From Thelonectria olida (taxonomy: Eukaryota; Ascomycota; Sordariomycetes; Hypocreales; Nectriaceae): a stretch of DNA of 64,000 nucleotides. Location: positions 372,001 to 436,000 of the forward strand of contig JAGPYM010000014.1 in assembly GCA_020736575.1 (NCBI GenBank), written 5' to 3'. Both the position numbers and the translations under genes were made by a program. Positions 34,171 through 47,570 of this stretch are shown piece by piece. The notes under the pieces are model-generated. The model saw nothing but the letters and a program-made list of their open reading frames with translations. It was not told the DNA's origin and did no database searches. Within the stretch, counting starts at the first letter, position 1, and every line of letters starts with the position of its first letter.

Positions 34171-36544
34171 ATGGGCGACTGGTCGCGGGGTTGGACAAGA
34201 GTCGGGCAGTTGGACCCGACCAAGCATCTGTACAATGCCTTCTCCGAGCTCGAGCGAGAGAACGAGGAGCGACGCATCATCGATGCTTGGGACGCCGACG
34301 ACAATTGGCCTGGCATGTATGTCACCCTGGGGTTGTCCTTGAGCCTTGACCCGTCTCGTCTAATCGTGGCTCCCTCATAGAAACAAGCCTCTGTTCAGCG
34401 GCCCCGACGCAAAACGATTCGATAGCAAACTCGTGAAACTCGACGATCTGGGTTACGGCGCATTTGGTCGCGTCGAAGAAATCACCTATGGCACCGTGCG
34501 CCTCGCTCGCAAGCGCATCCAACGCCGGCGCGGCCTCACAATCGATGACCTGCGCCGGGAGGGCCTGACCATGAACAAGCTGGACCATCGTCACGTCGTC
34601 AAGCTCGTCGCCACCTACGCGCCGCGAACCCACGAACTGTGTCTCCTCATCTGGCCCGCCGCCGTCTGCAACCTCAGCAACCTCCTCGAAGACCTCGAGC
34701 TCCTGCGCTCCGGCGAAGGCGATCGCGAAGACATCATCGATCGGCTGAATAAACTAGATCTCAAGGACCTGAGCGCCATAGAACCGAATACCGACCAGCG
34801 ACTCGATTGCCATACCAAGTGCCCCCTCGAGTTCCTCCGCAATGTCATTGGATGCGTTGCTCGCGCCATGGCCCATTGCCACGCCAATGACGTCCGACAC
34901 CTCGATATCAAGCCTTCAAACATTCTTCTCAAGTCGGATCGTGTTTATCTGGCTGACTTTGGCATCTCAAGAGACGTGAGTGACTTGGACCAGACCACCA
35001 CCGAAGGCGTCCCGGGTACTGAGAGGTGGCGCGCCCCGGAGCTCTATGCAGACCATGGCTCAAGCATGCAGCTTTCCGACATATACTCTCTGGGACTCGT
35101 TTTCCTCAACATTGCCACGGTGCTTTACAACGTACGGCTAGGAGACTTTGACGAGGCGCTCAAGTACTCGTCTAGACAGACCCGAGAGGAACAATTGCGC
35201 ACGCGAGAGGGTAAACTCAAGGCCCATCTCGAAAAGCTCACTTCTCATGCCCTGGTCACGCCTCCATTCATGTTCACCTTCGAAGGCCAGGAAACGGTAC
35301 GACCTCGGCCAATTGTCAACCTCATCTCTCGCATGACTGCGTCAAATCCACGGAATCGAATCACCGCAGAGAAGATTGACGACAAGCTCTCCATGCTTGG
35401 AGGCATACACCAGATATATCACGGCGAGTGCTGTAAGCGACCCATCTCCTGGGTTGAAAACAAATGGGACAGGAAATTCACAGCCTTGGACAACCTACGG
35501 AAGGAGAATGAGCGCCAAAGAAAGAGAATCGAAGAGCTTGAGGGCAAGGACCAAACATACGAGCAACGACTACAGAACCAGCGCCAGCAATACGAACAAA
35601 CCATATCAACCCTGGAAGCAAAACTAAAAGAAGCCAAAGAGCGATGCCGCGCTCTCGAGGCAGACAACACTGATCTAAAACGGACCTCCTCCGGACGCGG
35701 CCCGGCCCGGCCCACACTCCCGAGAGCCAAGCGGAGCAGCACCGGCTCCGGACCTCTCATGATGGCCAACGGCATCGGGTTCTCTCCCAAACCCCAATCA
35801 CAACCTACTACTCCAGCCTCGAGGCCAGCTATTCATCACCATTCCCAGTCCGCTCAGAGACTCCGCACCGACCACCGATCCCACTCTCCCCTAATCCATC
35901 AACCGCAAGTCTTCTCCCGGTCGGCCAACGACGTCTCCTCTACGCCTCGCCCACCCACCGACCGGCCATCTTCCCGCTCACCCAGCTTCCCAAGCCTCCC
36001 CGGCTTTCAAATGCGCACGCGCGGGTCTGCCTCGAAACTGCCGCTCCCTGTCACGCCGAGCCGGAGCGACACGCCGCCTGTGTTCAACCGCGACCAGAGC
36101 TTGACGGATAGCAGTATGGCGTCGTCTGTCTTTTCGCGGCAGAGCATCGAGACGACTCCGACGCCTGCGCAGAATACACCTTTGATATCACGCAACCTGT
36201 CCATATCGCTAGACGAGAACAAGGTGCCGAAATGGGGCCAGCTTCCGGAACGTCATGCGCCTCCTGTTCAGCGCCCTTGCACCCCCGAGCCCGTGTCCCT
36301 ACCTTCCGCACCTTCGAGCCCTGCGCTATCAATGATGTCCTCACCGCGGACGTTCCGCTCGGACCTCGTCAGCGAGAATGGCGACGCAACTCGTGTACCT
36401 CCATCGTTGTCGCCCATGAAGAGCTGGGCGGAGGTGGCGACTGAGGGGAAGAGAAACAAGACGACGAGAGTTTTGATGTCGAGGCCTCGTGCGCCGTCGA
36501 CGGTGTCGAATCAGTCCAGTCAGCTCCAGGCGATGTTCGGTTGA
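34171..36544 (+). CDS. Divergent Ser/Thr protein kinase with coiled coil and disordered tail
   Basis: Two exons, 34171-34316 and 34381-36544 (64-nt intron, GTATGT...TAG), give 769 residues. The kinase domain spans about residues 67-400. The Gly loop is GYGAFG (73-78), the likely ATP-anchoring lysine is in LARKR (K93), the catalytic loop is HLDIKPSN (D224) and DFG starts at D241. WRAPELY is the APE motif. The catalytic loop has HLD instead of the usual HRD. A coiled coil (about 410-475, rich in E, K, Q, R) follows. The remaining ~300 residues are Ser/Pro/Thr-rich and basic, with several SP/TP sites, and end in QSSQLQAMFG. Substrates and pathway are unknown, and I do not recognise a specific ortholog. 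Confidence 0.85.
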
Positions 36545-36890
36545 TCGGGAAACCAGAAGAGGGGAAAGTCATGAGATTGGACTTTTTAGTGAAATGATGT
36601 TAACGACCAAAAATGAATATGGTGGGGAGGATGCACATCTGGGTTTATAAAACTTTGGGAGGGAGGGGAGGCATATTGGATATACCACTTTCAGCTGGTT
36701 TACGTGCATGGCGAAAGGGTCACAAAAAGAATGTATCGATCAATATAAGAAGGGCTTGTATACTTGGTATTTATACATCACATTTCTCATTGACTTTTGC
36801 CCAAGCTGGGCATTTCTAAAACTCCATGCAAATCATACATGTGGGTATCCAGGTACTTGTACAGTGCTCGATACAAGAGCCGTTCAACAT
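36545..36890. other. Convergent 3' flanks of kinase and LYR-like genes
   Basis: A 346-bp spacer between two stop codons, with nothing further seen. Confidence 0.6.
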
Positions 36891-38129
36891 TCATTTCCGA
36901 TGCGTAGATAGCGACGAAAAGGGGTCGCGTGAGGAGCTGATGTCGAGGTTGCCAGACTCCTCGTTCCTATCTCTCCTTGGCCCCCGTCTGGACCTTCTCT
37001 CATAGCTAGCTTCTTGATCTCTATATCGCCTTTTTTTCTCGTCCTTCTGAACTATATCTTGCCATTCCCGAGTGATGAATGGATTTTTTGGGCTGGGAGG
37101 TTGCTGAACCCGCTCGATGCTTCGTCGCTCCTTGTACTCGGCCTCTATCTGCTCGGTAACGGCTTTGACTTGTTCCTCGGTCCAGTCGGGCATGCTTCGT
37201 TCGATCATAGCCAACGCCTTTTCGTCCTGCACAATCTGGCTCATCGCGTCACCTCTCGCCTGGAAGTCTTGCATTTGTGCTGCAATGCGGGACTTGATCC
37301 ACAGCTTGGACAACTGCTCGCTGCGCTCGTACGAGCTGAAATGTCCTCCGCTTGGGCCAGGGTCGGGAAGCCTGCTCGTGTTCAGTGCTTGACTCACGAT
37401 TCTATCCCAAGCGTCTTCCTCACGGGCAACCGGCTCCCGGACATCTTCGATTTCCTTCATAGCCCACATCCGCTCAAGGTAGACACGCTTCTTCTGTCCG
37501 AGCATTTTATTCATGACCCTTGGCTGAGGTTTCATGATGCGCAGGTAAGGGATACCATCGGACGAGCCGGAGAGTACGGGGACTTTTCTTTCGCCGCGGA
37601 AGGTGGACTTGGGTGCTGGACGAACGGTCGATACATATTTGGACGGCTCGCCAGGGGCGGAGACTTTGGTGAGGAGAGGACCTTTTCGATTACGACGCAG
37701 ACGTTTCTGCGGAGGTGGTAGGGGACTGCGGGCTTCGGCTATTCGTTTAGATTCGGCGGCTTCTTCGGCGCGTTGGCGGAGGTGGTTCACGACCATTTGA
37801 TACTCGGGGGTGCTTTTTGTTTGTGCTTTGGTGAGCATGGTGAGAAACTACAAGCCATTCATTAGTATGGTATAGGCGAGAGCTCAATTGGAATTGCGTA
37901 CTCTGTATCCAGCCGCCATCGAAGCATAGGCAAGCCGTAGACTGGTAAAGGTCTTGTTCTTGGAAACTCGTTTCTTGATGGTGTGTACGACTGGATGCAC
38001 TGGACCTGAATGTTGTAGGTCTTTTGGGAGTGTGATCTTCTGGCCGGTGCGGATGAGGGCGCGGATTAGGGCGATAGCGGCTATGCGGTGCCGTCGATCT
38101 TTTATAGGGATGAATGGTGAGCGAGACAT
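36891..38129 (-). CDS. LYR-like / DUF1763-type protein, probably mitochondrial
   Basis: Two exons, 38129-37902 and 37847-36891, with a 54-nt intron (GTACGC...TACTAAT...TAG) joining AAGYR to FLTMLTK, give 394 residues. The N-terminal ~100 residues (HRIAAIALIRALIRTGQKITLP and TSLRLAYASMAAGYRFL) look like a small helical LYR-type fold. The remaining part is strongly basic and Glu/Arg-rich, with a Pro-rich stretch and a disordered Arg-rich end. I associate this layout with the fungal DUF1763 family, but from memory only. LYR proteins assist assembly of respiratory complexes and mitoribosomes; that role here is inference. The gene model itself is firm. Confidence 0.72.
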
Positions 38130-41100
38130 TGTGACGATTGTCGTCGAGGACGAGGATTATTGCAGATGAAAGTTGTTTCGCATAGCTAGGATGGGACCGG
38201 TGTCGGACTGTTGGTGCACTTGCGCAAGTGAAAGATTATCTCGGACTTGTTTAGTGGAGAATTAATTGGATCGTGGGATCGATACACGCCGAATTGGAGT
38301 TGTCGATTGTTACAGAGGTGGTTGCGATATTCGGACTGGCGCTGGTTTGGTGTTTTCACTTTTCGAGCAATCATCGTCCAAGGTTGCTCTGGCGCCTGCG
38401 GTTGGTTGAAGTTGATGACTCAGCACACGGTATCCCGCAGCCCACTTACAGGCACAGCCAGCTCGAGGAAGCTCGCCATGTGAGTGTGACAACTACATAA
38501 ACATCTCACGGCCAGGGTCTTTTCCCGCGTGAGCTTTGCAGGAAACCCTGTTCCCGTCGCTCCTTTCTTTTTCCTTTGAGTTTCGGACAAACGCCATGTG
38601 CCTGTGTGCCTACATTCTCCACGGTTCTGTAGAGATCAATACTACGCGGGGCAGGATGCAGTGCAACCTCTGATCAATCCCAGCAAGGATTCTGCCAGTG
38701 GATTTGAAGAGTAATAATCGAAGCAGACCCTGAAAACGATGTTTAGGCTGTCATCTCTAGTTATCTCCTTCCGGTGTCACGACAAAGAGATGGGAGTGTC
38801 TTGTGATCTGGCAGGCTCACGTGTAAGTATGTAGACGACCCAGGACTTGATGTGAATGGCCGCATCCGTGGGGGCCTAGAGTCTAATATCGAGGTAGGGC
38901 TGACAGCAGCAGATGACCATGGAGGGCTAAGCCAGGCTGAGAGATACACAGAGAGATCTTCACATAAAATGGCAGGAATGGGGATATCCCGTCCGGGAAG
39001 CTCGGAGAAGCTAAAGATGTGACTGGATCCGGATGACAGCTATTTGCCACTGAGGCTTCTCCATACATGCCGAGGATGACAAGTTACAATGCATTTTTTC
39101 GGTCGTCGGACAAGCAGAAGAATGCCGGAGCTAGTTGATTTTTCTTCTCTTTCAAGATCTCATTGAGGCTCTTGGCGAGTGACTTCGGCAGTCCAGCTGG
39201 ACAAAGCTCAGCATGACAAGAGCCGTGATCATTGGCTGTGTTGGCCGTTGCCGCCCAGTTAGCGTTTCAAAGAGATTTATGTGCGTTTCGGAAGGCGGAC
39301 TTTGTGATAAAGCCGCTGGCCGTTCTTTGGTGACAAACACGCGCGCGCAAGAGAAGGATTTTTGCTGACGGCTGCGTTATGTTGTGTGTGGTCTGAAAGA
39401 AGCGGTAGGAATCATGATGGAATGGCGGAGAATTCTAGGAAGGGCGGTCATGACAAACGTCGTCCAAGGAAAGGACCCCGCCAGTTTTCAAACGGGTGAT
39501 AGATTGATACTCCCCCAAGGAAGACTATTCCGTCGGCTGGGATGAAATCGAGGATATGATCCTGGGTGCCAATCCAATCCCAGTCACGATCCTTGGCGTC
39601 GCAACATGGCCAGTTTGCCTCGAGAGACGGCTGCATCCAGATCTCAACACTTTTTGCCCTTTGCCTCAATTGGTCGTGACTTATGTCGGTCAATTCTGTA
39701 CGGACAGCGAAGCCCTTTTACTATTTTCGACGTAGTGTGCTGCTCATTAAAAGACTCCCCCCCGGGGCACATCGTGGCATGCCGGCCCTCGCCGCCTGGA
39801 AACAAGCGGTCTGAGTTGGCATGATACACATATGTAGGTTGTGCATGAAGGCCCAAGCCGCCTAGGTTTCCTGCCCATGCTGCATCTTTACTACGCGTTA
39901 GGAACAACCCATGTCCATGTTTCTGAACGGGGGGCCACAAAGACGCAACCACGTTCGCTACGGAGAGGCTCTCTCAACAAAAGGCTGCAGAGTCTGGCCA
40001 GACAAGGGAGCGCTTCTTAGGAGGAGACGGGTTGGCTCGCTTCTGCTTGCACTTACGCCTGCGGCCCGCCTTGCACACGCGAAGCCCGTTTCCTCATGGT
40101 CAAGTCGGGGACCTGCCTGAAGCAGGGCTTCCTTCACGTATGTTTCGACGTCTCGAGAGGCATGGTTGTTGGTGAGAGAGACTCTTGGAAGTGGGGGAAA
40201 TCTGCCATCATTATGATTGAGGTCCAAGTTTAGCGGCGCCCGCAGTTATAAACGACGGTTTGGAGGGACACATCGTTCGAGGAATGACCTCACGTTGATG
40301 AGTGATGGAAGCATAACGGCACAGTTTCAATGTTCCCCGCTTCAATTGGGAGAGATGATGTGCTTTGTCACCGGCGGCATGTCGAGTACCGCCGACTGGA
40401 CTCGCAGGAGACACGCCCTCGCTTGAGAACTGCGATGGATTCGTTCCAATGCCCGCCAGCGATCAAGTGAATGACAAGCAGATCGGACCTGAACAGAAAC
40501 TCGGGGCTCCGGGAGTCGGTGGAGAATTTGTGGAGGTGGTCTTTCGGCGTGATGCGATGGAGTCCTTCTGGAATAGGGACAGACGGTCAGTTCATCGGAC
40601 TGAGAGTCAATCTCGCTCTGCTCCGTTCCGTCTGGTTCCGTATTCCTTAGTTGAAGTCTGTTGACTAACTCTCGGAGGCAACCACGCACGGATTCGACTC
40701 CATCCCGGAGGAGAAGCAAGTTCAAGGAACCAAGCGCATCGATAGCAAGCATGCCCAACCTCGCGATGCTGGGGGGAACCATGCCTTTTGGGGGTCACTC
40801 ACAATTTCAGAACGGCCGGCTTTTCTCGCTGGGAGCAGAGCACGGCCTTGGTTGTTAGTAGCGAGGCGGGATGCCGAATGCAAGACTTCCGTCCAGTCCA
40901 TGCTTCAAACGAGCAAGCTCAGTTTACGAGTACGGGCGCCCAGACCAGCAAGGCTCATCATCATCAGCACAGGGCGTCCCCTGACCTCTTCGTCTGTTTG
41001 CCAGCCACACACGTCCCACAGGGCGGGCACCCCCAGCCTGCTATGCTGTGTTAGTGATGTTAGTGGTAGTGGGCGCGCGGGCAAGGCGGCGAGATGGAGC

Positions 41101-43593
41101 GACGGGCCACTCGGGTTGCGTGCCTGAGACCCAGATTCTGGGACGGGAGGGGAAAGAAAAAGAAGAAAAAAATCGTCCCATGTCCCCGGCGCGAGTTGAT
41201 CAGTGTCAGTGATCAGAGGGAGTGAGATTCGAAGCTGTGCTTGACTCGAGTCTTTGTTGGCGTTGCTGCCAGTAATCAATATTGCCCGCTTGCCCGCCTC
41301 TTGAATTCTTTACTTTCGATGAATGACGAACATTATTTTCCTGTTTTGGCTGAAGTGTCTTAGTTCAAGTCCACTTCATCATGCACCGCTCACGATCGGC
41401 ATAAGTAAACCATCATCAACTCCTCAGCTAAAGCGGAAGTCAAAAGCCACGGCTGGGCTTACAGGGCGGATTCCAATTCAAGGCAAGCCCGCTTTCCTTG
41501 ACGAAAAGCTGGGGGGCATGCAAACAGAATGGAATTAAACCAAAATAATGTGAAGATTGCAAACGGGATACGAAAGGGGATTAAAAGGGGGAATTGCAAA
41601 CAAAAAGGAAGTTCGGGTTTGGGAATTCGCATCATGAAGCAATTCGGATAGCTCCAATACGAATACGGCGGCCAATGCGAGAAAAGGGCGATCTGGTACG
41701 AAGGAGTAAGACATAACAACACCACCACGACGGCCAAAAGAAGAAGAAAAGCGTCCGTGTCAAATCAAAATGAGAGACACGGAGAGACAATGTGATCATA
41801 CCTGGAACCTGACCTGATGATTTGCAGTTTACATGAATTGTTTGATTGCTGAATGTTCCAGTGCAGAGGCATCAACGGTTCCAGCCCAATCCGAATGAGG
41901 GAACGATTTCATTCCCCCTCCACCTCAGTTCAACGTCACCCACGAACGGGGGACGCCTCATCAGCTTGAGGTGGTCATTGTGGGCGGTGGCTTCAGTGAA
42001 TCAATGCTATCGTGAACCATGTTTGCATCTTGCCGCAAGGTACTCTTATCCCTCTGATTGCCGCTGCATTCATCCTCTCCAACTGAAACCATCACCACAT
42101 TCTTCGCCCATCGACACTCTCTCTGCCGGCGCCCGCCTCACTCCTACACCCCTCCATCCCATCTGGATACCCCATCTCTGTCACCTCTCACACGCACGCA
42201 ACACGCACCACTGGGCGACGGATGCACCAGCGGGCTGGGCTGGTTCCGCTGCACATCGCACCAATACGTAAGCCGGATCCCTTCAGTCCCTTGTATGAAA
42301 AATGTCCCCTTTCCCTTGCTTCCAGATCCCAGAGATAGAGCACACCCCCCATCCCCAGGCCCCTCCCTGGTCAGCTCACCAACGCCATTCAAGGCTGTTC
42401 GCTGCTGTTGACCGCTGTCTCGCTGCAACGCCAGTCCCAAATCAAACCAGACGCAGAAGCACACGCAGAACAAACAGGCGCTATCCGCTGCAGCTTCTGC
42501 GGCGCTACCCCAGCTTGGGCTGCTCTGCTTTCACACGCCCCTGGATCTGCCCATCCGCCATCACAGCCCTAACCCATGTTCCTGGGGTCCTTCCGTCTTT
42601 TACAGACCTTCAGTGACACCGCCTTTGCTTGCAGTGAGGGAGCTGAATTGCTGAACCTTCATTCTAGCACCGAGTAGGCCTAAGACGAGACAATCGATTC
42701 CCTACAGAGTAAGGACCTTGGCCTGAATAGCCTCCAGACGCCCACCCCTTCTGCCCTCCGGGTCTAATTAACCCTGGCCCCCTTAAACTAATTCCCTGGC
42801 CCGCCCTGTCTGTGGGTGCCCGAGCCTCCCACGCGACCATCCAGTGTCGAGCGTCACCAGAGATCGAACACAAATGGCACCCATGCTCTCTGCCCTGCTG
42901 TGCCTATTTCCGCCTCCAACCCCATACTGCTGGCCCTGAACCGTACCCAAAATCTCACCCCCCCTTACTCACTCGCTCACCTTGTCCTGTATCCGTACTC
43001 TTGTCTTGTCTCTCTTGACCGTTCATCCATCTTCCTCAGCCCCCTCATTCTTCTCTCGCCTCCCTTTCTGCTTCTTTCGCTTCTTCCATCCATCCCCTGG
43101 CCCTCTCTCACCGACCAAACCCAAACCCAACAAACACCTAGCAAACGCACGAGAACCTAGCCTGCCAGCCTTTTCTATCCCTTCCTCCCAACTCATCTCT
43201 CTCCCCAACAACTCCTCCAGTTCCCTCCGCAACAAGCCCGCAGCCTGGTCATCTCGACACCCAGTCCCACCTCATCACCACGTATCCTGGTCTGTCAGAC
43301 CATATATCCCCAGTCTCCCAGCCCGCCAGATTGGATGGGATCGCTTGTCCGACCGGCTCTCGACTCGACTACTCGGCTCTCTGCGGATACGGACTACCGC
43401 CCAATCTCGCATTGCACATATACGGATACCAGTCCCTCGTAGCTGCCTTCACCTCCCCTTACCTTGTCTCTGACCTCACCTCGCCTACCAGGACCTAGTC
43501 CCTGGCCTGAACTCACCTCGCGCCTTCATCATTGTTATATCGAGCTCTTCGCGCCTGCTGCATGGGCTCGACATAGGCTCTGGCCCGGCCATC
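38130..43593. other. 5.5-kb gene-free region
   Basis: Only short, compositionally random frames occur on both strands. From about 42.0 kb, and strongly from 42.8 kb, the plus strand is CT-rich up to the next ATG, indicating a long leader or promoter of the following gene. No tRNA or transposon-like structure seen. Confidence 0.5.
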
Positions 43594-45363
43594 ATGTTCC
43601 TTCACTCCGGCGCCAGCCTACACGGCCACGAATACTCGACATCGAGACAATCGCCTCATCAACAGAACCATCCCGCACGCCTGCCCTTTCTTCGATCCGC
43701 TCTGAGACGGCCCTCCGACCCGGACGTGAGGCCAACTGTCGCAGCCGTGGCTCCTCCATCGCAAGAGCCTCCTCCTGCTGCTCCTGCTGCTCCTGTTACC
43801 TCTAGGCCGTTGTCATATCATGAGCACGCCCCGGCGGCTCCAAGAACTTCACGCCCGCGGCCAACCTCAGACTACATGCCTCGACGGGAGCTCTCCGTTC
43901 GCTTCCGCGAGCCCGAGACCGATGATGAGCTTCCCACACCAACTGCGGAGCAAAGCGAGGATGATTCATCCATTGCTTACCAATCTGATGCGAGCGAGGC
44001 CAGCGATTGCTCGTCTTCTACCAGAAAGAAGAGAATGAGGCGGAAACGCGCCCCGAGGAAGTCAACGCAATTCCTTCTCGCACATCCCGCCCCTCGCATA
44101 CGACCAAAACAGCGAAAGCTTGCCCAGCGCCCGCGACTACTATTACAACTTCAAGACCTGACTGAAAAACGACCCAATCCGGCCTTTGACATTCTGCCCT
44201 CGAGTCTTGCCATCGGCTCTCTCATCATGCCACGGCTTGCTAAACGATGTCCTAGCTTGTTCCGGGCGAAACCTATCCTCGGCTTGAATGACCTCCTCTT
44301 CGTCCGGAGCGAAGATTACGAAGCGCCAGCGACCCCTGGATCGCATGACGCAGATGATTGTTTGGATCAGCGAGATGTCATCTCCATCATCAGCCCGTTG
44401 CCTCATATGGGAGACGATGCGTGCGAGATTGTCATGGAGGATGGCTCAACTTGGGAGTCGAGTCTGATGGCCAATGACTCTTATGAATTCATCGGCGTTG
44501 ACGAGCGAGGTAGAATTAGCACGGCACGCTGGGTAAAAAAGGCAGCTTCATCAGCACCACTATCCCATCTTCGAACCGCCTCCACTGGTACCTCAACGCC
44601 TCCCTCTAGCCCTGCCCCGCAAGAGTTCAAATGGACTTTTAGCATGATACACCCCGACACTCGCAGACATCCCATCATGGGAACTTTGCAGTCGAATGCG
44701 CTGGACGTATTTCACACTTACAACACCATGTCGGCGTCGAGCGGCCGATATCCACCGACTCGCCCGTCGCCCATGGACACCAACGGAGCCCCAGACTGGC
44801 ACGGAGCCAAGCCCACAGAAGGCCGCGTGACAAAGACGGTTCCCGAGGATATTAAACTTCTCATGGTAGTCACCGCCGCCTGGATCCATCTCCGACAGGA
44901 GGGCTGGCCAGCGACGGCTGCTACACGACCCCCGCCCGCGACGCTGCAACGACGACCTCCCCAAGGCAACGCGTTTCCATTCCCACAAAAGGCACAAACG
45001 TTCCCCGTGCGGAGCAGCGCCTCATCAATGATTAACCAACCACACATCCCGGCGCGAGACACGGCGAGCCCTGCCCCTAGTACGCGTAGCCAGCGTGAGA
45101 TTTCGCCCGAGACAGGCCGTAGGAGGTCGATGTCTTCCAGCGGATTCGTCAAGAGGTTCGTCGCTCCGCGGGCGAGCGAAGACGGGGCACGACGCCCAAC
45201 AGTCGAAACTATTTACAACGAGGCCGAAAAGGCTTCAGAGAAGACCGCCGACCGGCCGGCGGGACGACGTATGAGCGTACGTCAAATAGCAAACAGGATC
45301 TTTCGCAGGAAGAGTGTTTCCCAGGCGCAAACGGATGAACCATTTTACAAGTTAGAATATTAG
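43594..45363 (+). CDS. Conserved-looking hypothetical protein, 589 residues
   Basis: A single long open frame without introns. Residues 1-110 are Pro/Ala/Ser-rich. Residues ~115-145 are acidic and serine-rich (SEDDSSIAYQSD), followed by a very basic run (RKKRMRRKRAPRK) that could be a nuclear signal. Residues ~185-380 are better ordered, with FDILPSSLAIGSLIMPRLAKR, DLLFVRSEDY, FKWTFSMIHPDTRRHPIMGTL and later PEDIKLLMVVTAAWIHLRQEGW. The last third is disordered and basic, ending in a repeated Arg/Ser pattern. I do not recognise a domain. It stands alone between two large gene-free regions, so context gives no hint. A nuclear role would fit the basic run but is unproven. Confidence 0.75.
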   Translation: MFLHSGASLHGHEYSTSRQSPHQQNHPARLPFLRSALRRPSDPDVRPTVAAVAPPSQEPPPAAPAAPVTSRPLSYHEHAPAAPRTSRPRPTSDYMPRRELSVRFREPETDDELPTPTAEQSEDDSSIAYQSDASEASDCSSSTRKKRMRRKRAPRKSTQFLLAHPAPRIRPKQRKLAQRPRLLLQLQDLTEKRPNPAFDILPSSLAIGSLIMPRLAKRCPSLFRAKPILGLNDLLFVRSEDYEAPATPGSHDADDCLDQRDVISIISPLPHMGDDACEIVMEDGSTWESSLMANDSYEFIGVDERGRISTARWVKKAASSAPLSHLRTASTGTSTPPSSPAPQEFKWTFSMIHPDTRRHPIMGTLQSNALDVFHTYNTMSASSGRYPPTRPSPMDTNGAPDWHGAKPTEGRVTKTVPEDIKLLMVVTAAWIHLRQEGWPATAATRPPPATLQRRPPQGNAFPFPQKAQTFPVRSSASSMINQPHIPARDTASPAPSTRSQREISPETGRRRSMSSSGFVKRFVAPRASEDGARRPTVETIYNEAEKASEKTADRPAGRRMSVRQIANRIFRRKSVSQAQTDEPFYKLEY

Positions 45364-46246
45364 GACACCTAATCGTGGTGGACACTGTAGCAATAAACGA
45401 AACTCGGGGCTCTCGGAGAGCCGCCCTCTATTTCTAGTATATGAAGACAAGACCTTGTATAGATTTATGAATGACAAAATTATGTTTTATCTTTCTGCAT
45501 CGTTTCTCCTTGTTATGAATCGTGAAGTCACGGCTTTGAGGACTGACATGATTTGACTTGGACTCGAACCCTATCTAGTTCATGTGAATACTTCGGACAC
45601 AATGAAGTCTTTGGATCGGAGACGGAGAGGTAACATGGGGTGGAGCCTCGCCCTTCGTCCGGACTCGGCAGCGGAGTGGAGACCGGCTCCGAAGACGACC
45701 CTTGAGTACGGACCATGTGAAACGGACGCCTTGATAATAGCTACGGTGCGTTCTCTTTTCGCGTGCTTCTATCACAGGTTCCAATATTGGGAGACACAAG
45801 TCCTCAACAGATTCTCAACTTCTACTGTAGCACACTATAGGGGAACTAGTTTATTTTTGTTGGGTGGACAAGCTTGGTCTCTCCAATTGCCATCTCGCTT
45901 GTGGTCAGCTGCAGGCAATGACGGAGACGCGCAGCACTTTGCTCAAACACGCGGAGAAGGAGACGGCAGGCAGTTAGATGGCGCACATACATGAAGGAAG
46001 CACGAGGGTTCCAGGATTGGAAAAAGAAATGGAAGGGGTCAGTTAATCACAATCCTGCGAGCCGCAAGGAAAGTGAAAGAAGCAAATAAGTAGGCAGTCG
46101 CACGATTGCGTGTTGACAGGACATCACACTACCCACCAAGGTGATGCTTGTTCGGGTTGAGATCATCTTGGAGCGGACAACGGCGTAGTACTTTTGTGTT
46201 TCGTTTGCTACTATCGGGAGTCAAGAGAACCTTCGGGAAACATGAA

Positions 46247-46265
46247 AACAAACAAACAAACAAAC
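46247..46265. repeat. AAAC microsatellite
   Basis: About five AAAC units in intergenic DNA; no function visible. Confidence 0.75.
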
Positions 46266-47551
46266 ATCAGATTGACAAAAGATGTTTGGACTCATGACTT
46301 CTCACATGTGTGATATGACAAACTCAGCTTTCCTTGTGGCGGAGAGGATCCTTATGCAGAGAATACAGCTTTGGGAGTATGACACGCAATTCTCAACATT
46401 CTCAACATTCTCATTGGATCATGGCGGAGTTATCAAAGACGAGAAGTTGCCGAGCGAGCCTTGGGTAAGGTATGCCGGACTCGTGTGCAGCACTTGTGCG
46501 GGCGTCGATTGGTGAGCTGGTGAGTCGGGAGAAGCATCGAGAAGCGCAAAGGAATAAAAGGGCGGGTTTTTGGTCACGCTGATGTTGCGGGTGACGCAGC
46601 GGGGGGAGGGGACATGGTACAGCTTTGTTGCCGTGTGTGTGTTGAACTGTGATAATGGTAAGAAACTTGGTTCTTTGTTGCTGTTGACTCCGAGATATCG
46701 AGCGATGCATGGGTTGGGCCAACTGAGGAATCAATGAGAGGCCGGAGCATTTTTACTACGATGAGCCAGGTTGGATGCAGACTAGAAGCTACGATCGAGC
46801 CATGGAGACAATGAAGTAGCAGATACTCCATGCTATCACAATGCAGCGCGCAGTTCACGCACAGAGACACGTACCATGATACAGACTGCCCCTCCACTTT
46901 TCTGCTCTCATTCGTTCCGGGCTCTTGCCCCGGGATAAAACTTCCACCCTGGAATGGAGCCTCCAGGCGGGGTCCCTCCCGCCATTTCACTAAAAAAGTC
47001 CGCTGGGCGAAGGGTCCACTCCACTGTTGCAATGGACTGCTTCAACCGGCCTGTTGGAGCTGCTGCAAGCCTGCGACTTTACTTTTGGGGAGTTCCTCAC
47101 CAAGCGGATAAGTACCTACCTCCACTATCAACGACAAGCAGCGGCCTTTCAATTTCTAGGCTGCTGTTCGCTGGCATCATCGTCACACCCGACCTGCACT
47201 GCGTACGGCCCCAGGTCGTCTCCATCCACTCTCCATTCTTCGTCCATTCTTCCAACTTGTTATGTTAACCTCCCGGTCCCAACATCAACACCCACATTTC
47301 ATTCCCCCTCAACATCGCCAAATTAATCTTCTCTTTTCCACGTCCATCATCTTATCTTGATACTTGTATTGGATCTATCTCATGGGCGCTTCGAGTCAAT
47401 CCCGCCCTTCTCCCCCCCGCCTCGTTCGAGATCACTAATCTTGTTCCGTCTCTGTCTTGTTGCATTCGCTGAGCTGAGCTGAGCTGCAAAGCTCCGCCTC
47501 GGCCGTTCCCGCCCCAGGCCCAGCAAGCCTGCCGCGAGCCGTGCCCGCTAC

Positions 47552-47570
47552 CTCGTCTCGTCTCGTCTCG
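47552..47570. repeat. CTCGT pentanucleotide repeat in the BLM10 leader
   Basis: Nearly four CTCGT units about 100 nt before the BLM10 ATG. A similar run lies at about 15064-15080 upstream of the velvet gene. Confidence 0.65.

Noticed and set aside
45555..45575. Minus-strand GGTTCGAGTCC, a perfect tRNA B-box-like sequence
   Set aside because: No A box at a proper distance, and neither the T stem nor an acceptor stem pairs.
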